64,000 bases of DNA, from contig JWIH01000019.1 of assembly GCA_000814665.1 (NCBI GenBank), positions 1-64,000 on the forward strand, read 5' to 3'. Under the pieces are notes generated by a model. That model was not told the origin of the DNA. It did not search any database and saw only the letters and a list, made by a program, of their open reading frames with translations. Made by a program: the position numbers and the translations under genes. How positions within the stretch are numbered: position 1 is the first letter of the stretch; every line of letters starts with the position of its first letter. This document shows positions 41,775 to 50,631 of this stretch, piece after piece. Source of the stretch: Pseudoalteromonas flavipulchra NCIMB 2033 = ATCC BAA-314. GTDB taxonomy: Bacteria; Pseudomonadota; Gammaproteobacteria; Enterobacterales; Alteromonadaceae.

Positions 41775-43496
41775 TCAAGCGTGGAAATCAGTTTTTGACA
41801 CTTTTACTTCCGCAACGATTTCTTTGCGGATGACATAGTCACCAAAACATTCATCTTCGTTGCGCTCACCGACCCACTGACCAATCAACTCATCTAGCGC
41901 TGGCAGGAAGACGTCTTCGCCAACATTCTCCAAGTACAGCTTAGGAATGCGAGTACCAGCACGGTTACCACCTAAATACATATTGTATTTACCTGGCCCT
42001 TTACCCACGAATCCAACCTCAGCTAGCATCGCTCGGCCACAGCCGTTAGGGCAGCCAACTACACGAAGGATAATATTCTCTTCAGCAACCTCATGCTTGG
42101 CGAGCAGCTCTTCTACCTTTGTCACAAGCTCAGGTAAATAGCGCTCCGCCTCAGCCATCGCAAGTGGACACGTCGGTAGCGATACACACGCCATCGAGTT
42201 TTTGCGCTGTTCTGAATGTTTGCTATCTATCAAACCATGCTCGCGGGCAATTTGTTCGATTTGCGCTTTATCCTCAGCTGCAACTCCAGCAATAATTAAG
42301 TTTTGGTTTGCAGTCATGCGGAAATCCCCTTTGTGGATCTCTGCAATTTTGCGACAACCTGTTTTAAGTGGTTTATCTGGGAAATCTAAAATACGGCCAT
42401 TTTCGATAAACACCGTTAAGTGATGCTTACCATCAATACCTTCAACCCAACCAAAGCGGTCGCCACGGTGAGTGAATTCATAAGGACGGCTTGGCTCAAA
42501 CGTCATACCGGCACGGTTTTCAACTTCCGCTTTAAACGCCTCAGTGCCAAATGTATCTAGCGTATATTTAGTTTTTGCATTTTTACGGTTTACTCGGTTA
42601 CCCCAGTCACGTTGCACAGAAACTACATGCTCAGCAACGGCAAGCGTATGCTCAAGCGGAATAAAGCCAAGGTCATCTGCTTTACGCGGATAGGTATTCA
42701 CGTCACCATGAGTCATCGCCAAACCACCACCCACAAGCACGTTAAAGCCAACTAGTTTGCCCTCATCTGCGATAGCAACAAAGTTGAGGTCATTGGCATG
42801 CACATCGACTTCATTGTTTGGGGGAATAGTAACGGTGGTTTTGAACTTGCGTGGTAAATACGTATCGCCCAGAATCGGCTCTGCCGTTGTCTCGGTTTTT
42901 TCACCGTTCAACCAAATTTCAGCGTAAGCTTTGGTTTTAGGTAGCAAGTGCTCTGAAATTTTAGCCGCCCACTCGTACGCTTCTTGGTGTAACTCGGATT
43001 CAACCGGGTTAGTTGTACATAACACGTTGCGATTTACATCACCCGCCGTCGCAATAGAATCGATACCTACGCTATTCAGCAGCTGGTGCATCCCTTTGAT
43101 GTTTGGCTTCAATACACCGTGGAACTGGAAAGTTTGACGCGTTGTCAGACGAATGCTGCCATACATGGTTTTATCCGCTGCAAATTCGTCAATCGCCAAC
43201 CACTGATGTGGTTTAATGATACCACCAGGCATACGAGCGCGGAGCATCACGTTATGCAGTGGCTCAAGGCGCTGCTTAGTGCGCTCTGGGCGGATATCGC
43301 GGTCGTCTTGCTGATACATACCGTGGAACCGGATCAATTGGAAGTTATCCGCAGTAAAGCCGCCGGTTAGTTGATCGGTCAGATCCGTTGAAATTGTGCC
43401 GCGTAAGTGGGCACTTTGTGACTTCAAACGCTCATTATCAGAAAACTTTGCGTTTGCATCGAGCTTACTATTCGGTTTGATTTCAGAGTTGCTCAT
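41775..43496 (-). CDS. cysI: Sulfite reductase hemoprotein subunit
   Basis: CysI carries siroheme and a 4Fe-4S cluster and performs the six-electron reduction of sulfite to sulfide with electrons from CysJ. It has 573 residues. The coupled cofactor cysteines appear as [19 protein letters not shown] and [20 protein letters not shown], and substrate-binding arginines lie in blocks such as [17 protein letters not shown] precedes the ATG. It sits between cysJ (44 bp) and cysH (38 bp). Siroheme comes from CysG, encoded at 20.5 kb. Confidence 0.97.
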   Translation of the reverse strand: MSNSEIKPNSKLDANAKFSDNERLKSQSAHLRGTISTDLTDQLTGGFTADNFQLIRFHGMYQQDDRDIRPERTKQRLEPLHNVMLRARMPGGIIKPHQWLAIDEFAADKTMYGSIRLTTRQTFQFHGVLKPNIKGMHQLLNSVGIDSIATAGDVNRNVLCTTNPVESELHQEAYEWAAKISEHLLPKTKAYAEIWLNGEKTETTAEPILGDTYLPRKFKTTVTIPPNNEVDVHANDLNFVAIADEGKLVGFNVLVGGGLAMTHGDVNTYPRKADDLGFIPLEHTLAVAEHVVSVQRDWGNRVNRKNAKTKYTLDTFGTEAFKAEVENRAGMTFEPSRPYEFTHRGDRFGWVEGIDGKHHLTVFIENGRILDFPDKPLKTGCRKIAEIHKGDFRMTANQNLIIAGVAAEDKAQIEQIAREHGLIDSKHSEQRKNSMACVSLPTCPLAMAEAERYLPELVTKVEELLAKHEVAEENIILRVVGCPNGCGRAMLAEVGFVGKGPGKYNMYLGGNRAGTRIPKLYLENVGEDVFLPALDELIGQWVGERNEDECFGDYVIRKEIVAEVKVSKTDFHA

Positions 43497-43540
43497 TGTC
43501 TTTCCTACATTAAAATTGGCTGACGGTATAACAAGACGCG

Positions 43541-45361
43541 TTAGTAAACGTCTTTCTGATAACGGTTTGCGCTACGCAATGCTTTAAGATATTGCTCAGC
43601 TTGTTCATCATCTTTCCCTCCATGGGTTTTAATGATGTCGATAAGTGCTTGGTGTACATCTTTGGCCATTCTGCTAGCGTCACCACAGACATAAAAATGA
43701 GCGCCCTTTTCAAGCCATGCAAATACAGCTTCGCCCTTCTCGCGCAGTCTATCTTGCACGTAAATCTTTTCTGCCTGATCACGACTAAATGCCAAATCTA
43801 CATGTGTTAATAAACCCGACTTTACATACTTTTGAATTTCTACTTGATAAAGGAAATCTTCTGTAAAGTGTGGATTACCAAAGAACAGCCAGTTTTCACC
43901 CTCTGCGTCACGCGCCTCACGTTCTTGCAAGAAGGCTCTAAACGGTGCGATACCTGTACCTGGGCCAACCATGATCACAGGTGTGGCATTGTCGACAGGT
44001 AATCTAAAGTTATCGTTGTGCTCACTGAATACTTTCACTTTCGTGCCTTCTTCAGCACGATTCGCTAAATAACCTGAGCAGCCGCCAAAATGCTTTTCAC
44101 CAAAGGTATCAAATTCAACTAAACCTACGGTTAAATGCACCTCTTCTTCCACCTCAGCTTGGCTTGACGCGATAGAGTACAGGCGCGCTTGTAATTTGCG
44201 GCAGCAATCAACTAGTGCTTGCGCCTCAATGTTGGCAGGGTTTTGCTTTATCACATCGAAGATTTGGCGCTCTTCAATATAAGCACGCAATGCCGCTTTA
44301 TCGTTTGCAAGTGCGCTTAGTTCCTCATTCCCAGTCGCAATCGCATACTTCTCAACAAAGCCAGGATACGACTGTGTTAGCTCAAGATGTTCAATTAACG
44401 CCGTTTCTAATGAAACCGAGAGTTCACCTATTTTTACAGTTTGTGCTTTGTCGAGTTTTAAGACATCGATCACCGCCGCCACTTCTTGTGGGTCATTTAA
44501 GAAATACACGCCAAGTGAATCACCCGGCTGATAAGTGATATCAGAGCCTTCAAGGGAAATTTCAATGTGACGCACATCTTTGCTTGAGTTTCTGCCAGTG
44601 ATCTTTTGTACCACACTCAGCTCAGCCGCAAATGGGTTTTGCTTTGTATATTGGCTCGCTGCGGCCTGAGGAGCACCAAACGGCATGCTGATAACATTAC
44701 CACCACCCGCTTGCTGCTGAGCTTTAAGCGCAGGCTCCAACGCATCTAGCGCCTGTGCGATCCACGCCTCGGCTTCAGCTTCATAATCCACATCTAAGTC
44801 AGCACGTGGCACAGCAATTTCAGCGCCAAGGGCAGCCAAGCGCGCTTCAAAATCCTTTGCTGTTTGGCAGAAGAATTCATAACTTGAATCACCAAGGCCA
44901 ATCACAGCTTGCTTTACACCTTCCAGTTTAGGCGCCTTCTTACCAGCTAAGAATTCATGCAATGCTTCTGCATCTTCTGGTGGCTCACCCTCACCGTAAG
45001 TAGAGACAGCAATCACTAAGAACTTCTCTTTCTTCAGGTTGGCAGGTTTGTAGTCAGCCATATTGACCAACTTAGTCGTCAAGCCACGCGCTTCCGCCTG
45101 AGCTTTAATTTGGTTTGCAACCCCTTTTGCGTTACCAGTTTGTGAACCAAATAAAATAGTCAGAGGTGCAGACTCGTCAGCGCCTGCTGTTGCTTGTCCA
45201 GCAATACCTGATAATGCAGCTGAATTTGCGGTTGCAGCTAAATAGCCACTTACCCATGCCTGTTGGATTGGATTTAACTCTCCAACTAAGCCTTGTAGTT
45301 TTTGCAGTTGTTCATGTGTCAGCGGACTTGCTGCAGCATTAAGTTGACTTAACAACATCAT
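43541..45361 (-). CDS. cysJ: Sulfite reductase flavoprotein subunit
   Basis: CysJ passes NADPH electrons via FAD and FMN to CysI. It has 606 residues: flavodoxin domain (~60-210; [33 protein letters not shown]), connecting and FAD domain ([18 protein letters not shown]) and NADPH domain ([35 protein letters not shown]). The C-terminus is YQKDVY. The first two codons are both ATG; either could start. It is first in cysJIH. An element resembling one before cysG lies about 127 bp upstream. Confidence 0.96.
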   Translation of the reverse strand: MMLLSQLNAAASPLTHEQLQKLQGLVGELNPIQQAWVSGYLAATANSAALSGIAGQATAGADESAPLTILFGSQTGNAKGVANQIKAQAEARGLTTKLVNMADYKPANLKKEKFLVIAVSTYGEGEPPEDAEALHEFLAGKKAPKLEGVKQAVIGLGDSSYEFFCQTAKDFEARLAALGAEIAVPRADLDVDYEAEAEAWIAQALDALEPALKAQQQAGGGNVISMPFGAPQAAASQYTKQNPFAAELSVVQKITGRNSSKDVRHIEISLEGSDITYQPGDSLGVYFLNDPQEVAAVIDVLKLDKAQTVKIGELSVSLETALIEHLELTQSYPGFVEKYAIATGNEELSALANDKAALRAYIEERQIFDVIKQNPANIEAQALVDCCRKLQARLYSIASSQAEVEEEVHLTVGLVEFDTFGEKHFGGCSGYLANRAEEGTKVKVFSEHNDNFRLPVDNATPVIMVGPGTGIAPFRAFLQEREARDAEGENWLFFGNPHFTEDFLYQVEIQKYVKSGLLTHVDLAFSRDQAEKIYVQDRLREKGEAVFAWLEKGAHFYVCGDASRMAKDVHQALIDIIKTHGGKDDEQAEQYLKALRSANRYQKDVY

Positions 45362-45487
45362 GGATCCCCGTACCCAAAAGGTTTTGCTTGCTCATTGCAT
45401 AACTGGCTCGCACGCAGCGTAGCCTACTTTTATTAGCGTGAAGCATACGTGGCAAATTGAGAGATCAAAAAGAATAGAATCTGCTTT

Positions 45488-45505
45488 TATATTCCTTTTA
45501 GTTAT
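45488..45505 (-). promoter_or_regulatory. Candidate CysB site upstream of cysJ
   Basis: The minus strand reads ATAACTAAAAGGAATATA. The region upstream of cysG (20369-20386) reads ATAACTTTTGGTTATATA: 12 of 18 positions match, both fit the LysR-type T-N11-A pattern, both face the same way relative to the gene, and both end 111-127 bp before the start codon. I infer CysB control because both operons belong to sulfate assimilation. The rest of the cysJ/endonuclease gap (45362-45658) shows only weak -10-like sequences. Confidence 0.45.
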
Positions 45506-45658
45506 TGAAGATTGAAAAGTCCAAAGAAAACAGATTAAAAGAAGTTCGATATTTAACCGTTAAAAAGTTTAACATTGCCGTAACAGTTTTGATGCAAAAT
45601 CAAACTGTCATACACAGACAAATCAATAATACAGATAATCATAATAATGAGACTAAAA

Positions 45659-47269
45659 ATGAAACACGGGAAATATATAAACCTAATACTCAGTTCTTAT
45701 TGCTCAATACTCAGCTTAAGCGCTGCTGCAGAAGTTACAAATGGCAGTTTCGAGAGCTGGAGCGGTCAAGTCCCTAGTGGATGGACGACGATAGACTCGG
45801 GCATCACACTTAGCTCGGTTACGACACCAATAAAAGACGGTAATCTTGCCGCTGCGGTGCAGGTAACTACTGCAACACAAAGTAGCACAGACTTACAACA
45901 GCAAGTAAACGTTGAAGCAGGTAAAAGCTATCAATTTAGCACTTGGGTCTATCACACGGAAGGTGGCGTCAAAGCACGATTAGTGGTGGACGGCTATCAT
46001 GGTTATTCAGATCAGTTCAATGTCGGGCAGTGGCAACAACTTAGCTATACCTATACCGCAACTGCAACCACTGCGATTAATGTTGGCTTACGTTTTTATG
46101 ATGGCAGTGGTTTTGACGGTAATGAAACTGTCTACGTTGACGGCTTTGGTCCAACTTCTACCACACCAGAGCCGCCTCAGAGCTGTCAAAATAATAGTGT
46201 CACTCTCGCTTTGATGACCGATAATTATGGTAGCGAAACAAGCTGGCAAATCACTAATACAGCAAACACAACAGTTGCTAGTGGTAGTGGCTATAGCAAT
46301 AATCAATCGGTAAATGAAAACTTATGTCTTAACGACGGTAGTTATACCTTTACGATTTTAGACAGCTATGGCGACGGAATTTGTTGCACCAATGGTAATG
46401 GCCAGTATACCTTAACGCACGCTGGTACAACGCTCGCTTTCGGCGGCCAGTTCAGCAATCGTCAAGATCATACCTTTACGCTTGGCACAACCACGCCTCC
46501 CCCTTCAGGCGATGGTTACTATGCCTCTGCTGCTGGACTGAGCGGTTATGCACTGAAAACAGAATTACACCAGATTATTCGTAACCACCAATCACAAGGA
46601 TATTCTGCTATTTGGAGCTTTATCGATCAGAACGAGCGCGACCGCTATTTTGAAAAAGATAACAGTATATTAGATCGCTACTCTGAAAAGCCAACGGCAA
46701 ATGATAGTGTTACTTATGTCTCTACCGGATCACAATGCGGCAGTTACAGCAGCGAGGGCGATTGCTATAATCGTGAACACTCATTCCCTAAATCTTGGTT
46801 TGGTGGCCAAGTAGAACCGATGAATTCAGATATCCATCATATTTTTGCTTCCGATGGTTATGTAAATTCTAAGCGTAGTAACTATCCATTTGGTGAAGTA
46901 GGAAGCGCCTCTTATACCTCAAGTAATGGTAGTCGCTTAGGTTCAGCATCTGGTATTAACTACAGCGGTACCGTATTTGAGCCTATTGATAGTTTCAAAG
47001 GAGATTTTGCTCGTGCCTACTTCTATATGGCAACGCGTTATCAAGATGTGATTGCAAATTGGCAAAATAATACCAGCTACAGCAATGCGGTACTCAATGG
47101 CACCCAACAGCAAGTCTTCGAAACTTGGGTCGTCAACATGCTAAAAAGATGGCATAACGAAGATCCTGTCGATGCCCTAGAGCAAGCGCGCAACCAAGCT
47201 GCTTATGAATTTCAGGGTAACCGAAATCCATTTGTAGACCATCCAGAGTTTGTCGAAGCAATTTGGTAA
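45659..47269 (+). CDS. Secreted multidomain endonuclease I
   Basis: A 536-residue exported nuclease. The signal peptide (MKHGKYINLILSSYCSILSLSAAA) is followed by a carbohydrate-binding-like beta-sandwich (~25-165; NGSFESWSGQVPSGWTTIDS start). A second beta domain with a DSYGDGICC cysteine motif follows (~175-285), then a Pro/Thr linker and an endonuclease I catalytic domain (~290-535) with NREHSFPKSWFGG and SDIHHIFASDGYVNSKRSN, the His/Asn metal-nuclease residues. I prefer the second Met (45659) because GAG lies 7 bp upstream; the first at 45647 has no ribosome site. Likely role: degrading extracellular DNA, possibly held to biofilm polysaccharide. It ends at a terminator. Confidence 0.88.
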   Translation: MKHGKYINLILSSYCSILSLSAAAEVTNGSFESWSGQVPSGWTTIDSGITLSSVTTPIKDGNLAAAVQVTTATQSSTDLQQQVNVEAGKSYQFSTWVYHTEGGVKARLVVDGYHGYSDQFNVGQWQQLSYTYTATATTAINVGLRFYDGSGFDGNETVYVDGFGPTSTTPEPPQSCQNNSVTLALMTDNYGSETSWQITNTANTTVASGSGYSNNQSVNENLCLNDGSYTFTILDSYGDGICCTNGNGQYTLTHAGTTLAFGGQFSNRQDHTFTLGTTTPPPSGDGYYASAAGLSGYALKTELHQIIRNHQSQGYSAIWSFIDQNERDRYFEKDNSILDRYSEKPTANDSVTYVSTGSQCGSYSSEGDCYNREHSFPKSWFGGQVEPMNSDIHHIFASDGYVNSKRSNYPFGEVGSASYTSSNGSRLGSASGINYSGTVFEPIDSFKGDFARAYFYMATRYQDVIANWQNNTSYSNAVLNGTQQQVFETWVVNMLKRWHNEDPVDALEQARNQAAYEFQGNRNPFVDHPEFVEAIW

Positions 47270-47278
47270 CTATAAATA

Positions 47279-47303
47279 AAAAAGGCCAGTAACTGGCCTT
47301 TTT
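47279..47303. terminator. Terminator between endonuclease and DUF3103-like gene
   Basis: AAAAAGGCCAGT-a-ACTGGCCTTTTT is a near-perfect 12-bp inverted repeat with T-runs on both strands, serving both convergent genes. The tight centre means the loop opens to 3 or more nt. Confidence 0.85.
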
Positions 47304-47327
47304 CAATAACATCATTTTGGCTAATAT

Positions 47328-48497
47328 TTAGCGAGGGTTAATTGTAAGTGGCTCAATCGTCACTTTCGCATTACCACTTGCGCCCATATGCCCGTTATAA
47401 GTTTGTCCTTCAAACAAGGTGTAAAACACATCAACGTAGTCATCATCGTTAGTAAACCAATGGCTTGGCATCGCTTTGATCAATTGATTCGTCAGTTGCG
47501 GGATAATCGCATAGCCTTGAACATTAGGATCAGGAATAGCGCGCATCACTTGCGTCACAATATCCAAAAGTGTTGTTGCTAATTCTTGATAGTTAGTATT
47601 GTCGTCTTGCTCCATCAGCAATAAATCTGCCGCTTGCCAACGATATCGCTCCCAGTGAATGATAATTTGGTTAGGCGTATAGTCCGTACCATCGTGGTCC
47701 AAATATGGCATGTCCACAATATCTAGAACGGGCTCATCTCGGGATGGGTTGACGCCTGTTACAATGCCGTAAACTTCCGCAGCCCCAGATACCCAAGGCT
47801 CTTCATCGTCATTTAGTCTGATTTTCTTCAATACACTGGTTGAAATCGGCTCAGCATCATCGTTGCTCTGCACAGCGGTTGATGGCATTGCTAAGCCTTG
47901 CTTGGCAAACACTTGCTTCATTACCTGAATGCCTTCTTGTTTTACCTTATCACTATCAAGTTCAACGATTAGCACGGGTCGCTCTGGCATTGTATGTGCG
48001 TCAAGTAAATGCAATTGACCTTGCTCATCAAAGGCCTCTACATATTGCCAGTGCTTATCATCACCTTTAGGCGCAAAAGCAATTAATGGCGCTTCACCTT
48101 GTTGCCACTTTGTTAGCATTTCGCTAGAAGCAATACGCAGCTGATATAGATTAGAGCTATAGTCAGTCAGGCCTTTTAACGAGCGAGTGTACTGGCTCGC
48201 TTCTGTCATGAGCTGCTTAGTTGACCCCTGAACTTGTAGCTGCTCCAGTGAAACTGCATCCTGATACAGGCTAAGTTGAGTTTGAACTTGGGGGCCTACG
48301 TGATTAAGTGATAGCGCTAATTTTTTCGCAATTTGCTTCTTTATATCAGCAACCTGAACTGGTGCAGCGTTAAATTTATCAAGCTGCTTAAGTGAACTGT
48401 AGGTATTAAGATTAACCTTGCCTGCCGCAGAACTTGCGAAAGACATTCCGCCGAGCATGGCTATCATTAGGGTAGAGAGGGTTACATGTTGTTTCAT
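47328..48497 (-). CDS. Exported DUF3103-like protein
   Basis: A 389-residue exported protein with signal peptide MKQHVTLSTLMIAMLGGMSFASSAA. The mature part resembles the DUF3103 family of Vibrio, Shewanella and relatives, judged from memory of the overall pattern (AEVYGIVTGVNPSRDEPVLD, MPYLDHDGTDYTPNQIIIHW). A C-terminal acidic segment (WFTNDDDYVDVFYTLFEGQTY) could bind calcium. There is no known enzymatic motif. It is monocistronic. Confidence 0.75.
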   Translation of the reverse strand: MKQHVTLSTLMIAMLGGMSFASSAAGKVNLNTYSSLKQLDKFNAAPVQVADIKKQIAKKLALSLNHVGPQVQTQLSLYQDAVSLEQLQVQGSTKQLMTEASQYTRSLKGLTDYSSNLYQLRIASSEMLTKWQQGEAPLIAFAPKGDDKHWQYVEAFDEQGQLHLLDAHTMPERPVLIVELDSDKVKQEGIQVMKQVFAKQGLAMPSTAVQSNDDAEPISTSVLKKIRLNDDEEPWVSGAAEVYGIVTGVNPSRDEPVLDIVDMPYLDHDGTDYTPNQIIIHWERYRWQAADLLLMEQDDNTNYQELATTLLDIVTQVMRAIPDPNVQGYAIIPQLTNQLIKAMPSHWFTNDDDYVDVFYTLFEGQTYNGHMGASGNAKVTIEPLTINPR

Positions 48498-48615
48498 CTT
48501 GCGTTCCTAGAAATAATCCGTGTTATGGAATAAACAAGATAAAACAACAAAAATAAATTATCAATACATTAACATGGTTAACATATAAAACAATTTAATC
48601 TAGCTTTTAGAGTTT

Positions 48616-48996
48616 TTATTCTTCTACTGGGTAGATAGTAATTTCTATACCGGCACCTATTGCAGAGATCCTAAGCAACGTATCGGCCTGTAGTGCTTGC
48701 GAAAAGCACTTGGGTGACTTGCCTGAGTTAAAGCCAATATCAAAAGTTCGCTTAGTACAACCTAGCCATTGCTTAAGTGCCGCTTTAGAGCAAGACTCAA
48801 TTAACTCACACAGTTGGTTAATCGCTTTGTCAGGGGTTAATTCATTGGTATTTGCTTCGATGCGAGCCAATTGACGATAGTCATCTTGATCGTAATGCAG
48901 CACGATAGCATTTTTCTTTAAATCCGAAACTAGCGCACTAATATCCTGCTTTGACTCCAGTTCCAAATCGACATTTAAAAATTGAATTTCAGACAT
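48616..48996 (-). CDS. Unknown small cytosolic protein
   Basis: A 126-residue protein, not recognised with confidence. It opens LNVDLELESKQDISALVSDLKKNAIVLHYD, an alternating beta-alpha pattern, and ends LQADTLLRISAIGAGIEITIYPVEE. The ending recalls DUF4279-type proteins (leucine-rich helix, then a GAxLxIxIY strand), but I am not certain. No signal or membrane segment. It is divergent from the PepSY gene and shares a 155-bp control region with two dyads. Confidence 0.65.
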   Translation of the reverse strand: MSEIQFLNVDLELESKQDISALVSDLKKNAIVLHYDQDDYRQLARIEANTNELTPDKAINQLCELIESCSKAALKQWLGCTKRTFDIGFNSGKSPKCFSQALQADTLLRISAIGAGIEITIYPVEE

Positions 48997-49040
48997 GTAT
49001 TAAAAGCTACCTTGTAAAGCTAAATCTAGTAATGACTTAT

Positions 49041-49115
49041 TTATCAGTGTGATAAGGACATTACTTATTGGACAATGCGACAATTTGTCACATTCTAAGC
49101 ACCGTGCGTTATAGT
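49041..49115 (+). promoter_or_regulatory. Promoter and dyads upstream of PepSY gene
   Basis: Two dyads lie between the divergent genes: TTATCA-gtg-TGATAA (49041-49055) and TGCGACAATTTGTCACA (49076-49092, one mismatched pair). The second overlaps a TTGTCA -35 candidate (49085-49090), with TATAGT (49110-49115) 19 bp on. This is the usual layout for a repressor operator. The protein that binds is unknown. Confidence 0.45.
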
Positions 49116-49151
49116 TATCATACTCACGAACAACTAGAATAACATATTGTG

Positions 49152-49862
49152 ATGATTAAAAAACTGCTAAAACCCGCACGTAAACTCCACAAGTACCTTG
49201 GCTATTTACTGTTTTTACAGATCTTTGCTTGGCTATTAGGCGGGCTAGTCATGAGCGCGATCCCATTGGAAAAGATCCATGGTAAACACTTAGCGCATAG
49301 AAGCTTAGACAACCCCTTTCCCGCTGCAGCGTACCAAGCTGATCTCAATCAGTTAGTACAAAGCAAGGTGCAAGTGCGCCAAATCCAGTTCGGCCATTTT
49401 CTCGATACTCCCATCATCAAACTTAACCAAGATGAGCAGCTTATTTTCAACGGGATAACAGGCGCACCTTTTACCACTCCAAATCAACAGCAAATAATAC
49501 AGCAGGCCAACCAACACCTATTAATTGCAGCGGATGTGAGCGAAATTGAACGACTTGCCAAAGCCCCCAGAGAAGCAGGTTACAAGGAAGATGTTTGGCG
49601 AGTCGAGTATAACGATATCTTCTCCACTACCCTGTATCTTAGCGCAACCAGCGGTGAAGTTGTGACGGTTCGTAGCACGCTGTGGCGCATCTTTGATTTT
49701 TTTTGGATGTTACACATTATGGATTACGACGAACGTGAGGATTTTAATAACCCCTTGCTCATTTCCTTCGCCGCTACGAGTGTGCTCTTTTGTCTAACAG
49801 GGATATTGTTATTATTGCAATCTCCACCTTGGAGAAAACGTCGCCCTGCACTGAATAAATAA
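49152..49862 (+). CDS. PepSY-type membrane protein
   Basis: A 236-residue inner-membrane protein from the ATG at 49152; a GTG just before it is the alternative. It begins with a basic stretch and the histidine-containing RKLHKYLGYLLFLQIFAWLLGG helix (~12-35) typical of PepSY_TM/PiuB-like reductase-associated proteins. A periplasmic PepSY-like domain (~45-180) and a second helix (~197-220, LLISFAATSVLFCLTGILLL) follow. Relatives take part in siderophore reduction or periplasmic redox. It is shorter than PiuB, and its partner is not evident nearby. Confidence 0.8.
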   Translation: MIKKLLKPARKLHKYLGYLLFLQIFAWLLGGLVMSAIPLEKIHGKHLAHRSLDNPFPAAAYQADLNQLVQSKVQVRQIQFGHFLDTPIIKLNQDEQLIFNGITGAPFTTPNQQQIIQQANQHLLIAADVSEIERLAKAPREAGYKEDVWRVEYNDIFSTTLYLSATSGEVVTVRSTLWRIFDFFWMLHIMDYDEREDFNNPLLISFAATSVLFCLTGILLLLQSPPWRKRRPALNK

Positions 49863-49884
49863 AGGGGTTTACCGTATACGCTTG

Positions 49885-49912
49885 TTGGTATTGATGATTT
49901 TTTTGATATAGT
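49885..49912 (+). promoter_or_regulatory. Promoter of endA-like gene
   Basis: TTGGTA (49885-49890), a 16-bp T-rich spacer and TATAGT (49907-49912) lie 35 bp before the endonuclease start codon. It is a reasonable sigma-70 match. Confidence 0.6.
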
Positions 49913-49947
49913 GACATTCCCTGTATTCCACCATTTGGTGAGAGGTT

Positions 49948-50568
49948 ATGTCACGATATTGCTATATCTTAGCGCTTGGCTTATTTGTATTAACGGCTAA
50001 CGCTCAAGAATTCACGTCTTTCTCAAAAGCAAAGAAACATTTATCACAACAAGTTACCGACAATACCCGCACGCTTTATTGTAATTGTAATATCAAAAAG
50101 CAAGGCAAAAAGCTGGTGCCCGATCCCGCAAGTTGTGGTTATACCCCGAGGTTACCTTACACTCGTAATGGCAAAGAAAACGCCCGTGCTCAGCGCATTG
50201 AGTGGGAGCATATCGTGCCCGCGTGGGAATTTGGACATCAGTTGCAGTGCTGGCAAGATGGGGGCAGAAAGCACTGCCGTAAAGTCAGTGAGCAATTTAG
50301 GAGGATGGAAGCAGATATTCACAATCTTGCTCCAGCGATTGGTGAAATCAATGGGGATCGGTCTAATTTCCGTTTTGGCATGTTACCTAGTACTGAAGCA
50401 AATTATGGTGCATGTCCAGTCAAGATAGACTTTAAATTACGCCGAATTGAACCTCCAGAATATGCAAGAAAACGCATCGCTGAGGCGTATTTTTATATGG
50501 AAAAAACCTACGGACTAAAAATCTCCTCACAGCAGCGGAAATTATTCACGGCTTGGCAGAAACAGTGA
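49948..50568 (+). CDS. endA: Endonuclease I (EndA-type periplasmic nuclease)
   Basis: A 206-residue exported non-specific DNA/RNA endonuclease. The signal peptide is MSRYCYILALGLFVLTANA. The His-Me finger core is RIEWEHIVPAWEFGHQLQCW, followed by MEADIHNLAPAIGEINGDRSNFRFG. The cysteines (YCNC, ASCGYTP, LQCW, HCRK and GACP) are placed as in EndA/Vvn, where they form disulfides. Relatives block entry of foreign DNA or break down extracellular DNA. A second, multidomain member lies 2.7 kb upstream. Confidence 0.93.
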   Translation: MSRYCYILALGLFVLTANAQEFTSFSKAKKHLSQQVTDNTRTLYCNCNIKKQGKKLVPDPASCGYTPRLPYTRNGKENARAQRIEWEHIVPAWEFGHQLQCWQDGGRKHCRKVSEQFRRMEADIHNLAPAIGEINGDRSNFRFGMLPSTEANYGACPVKIDFKLRRIEPPEYARKRIAEAYFYMEKTYGLKISSQQRKLFTAWQKQ

Positions 50569-50631
50569 TTGCGAGATAACCCAAGCAGTGCTAGTTTTTA
50601 GTCATACAACTAAAACAGGAACGTGAATACG

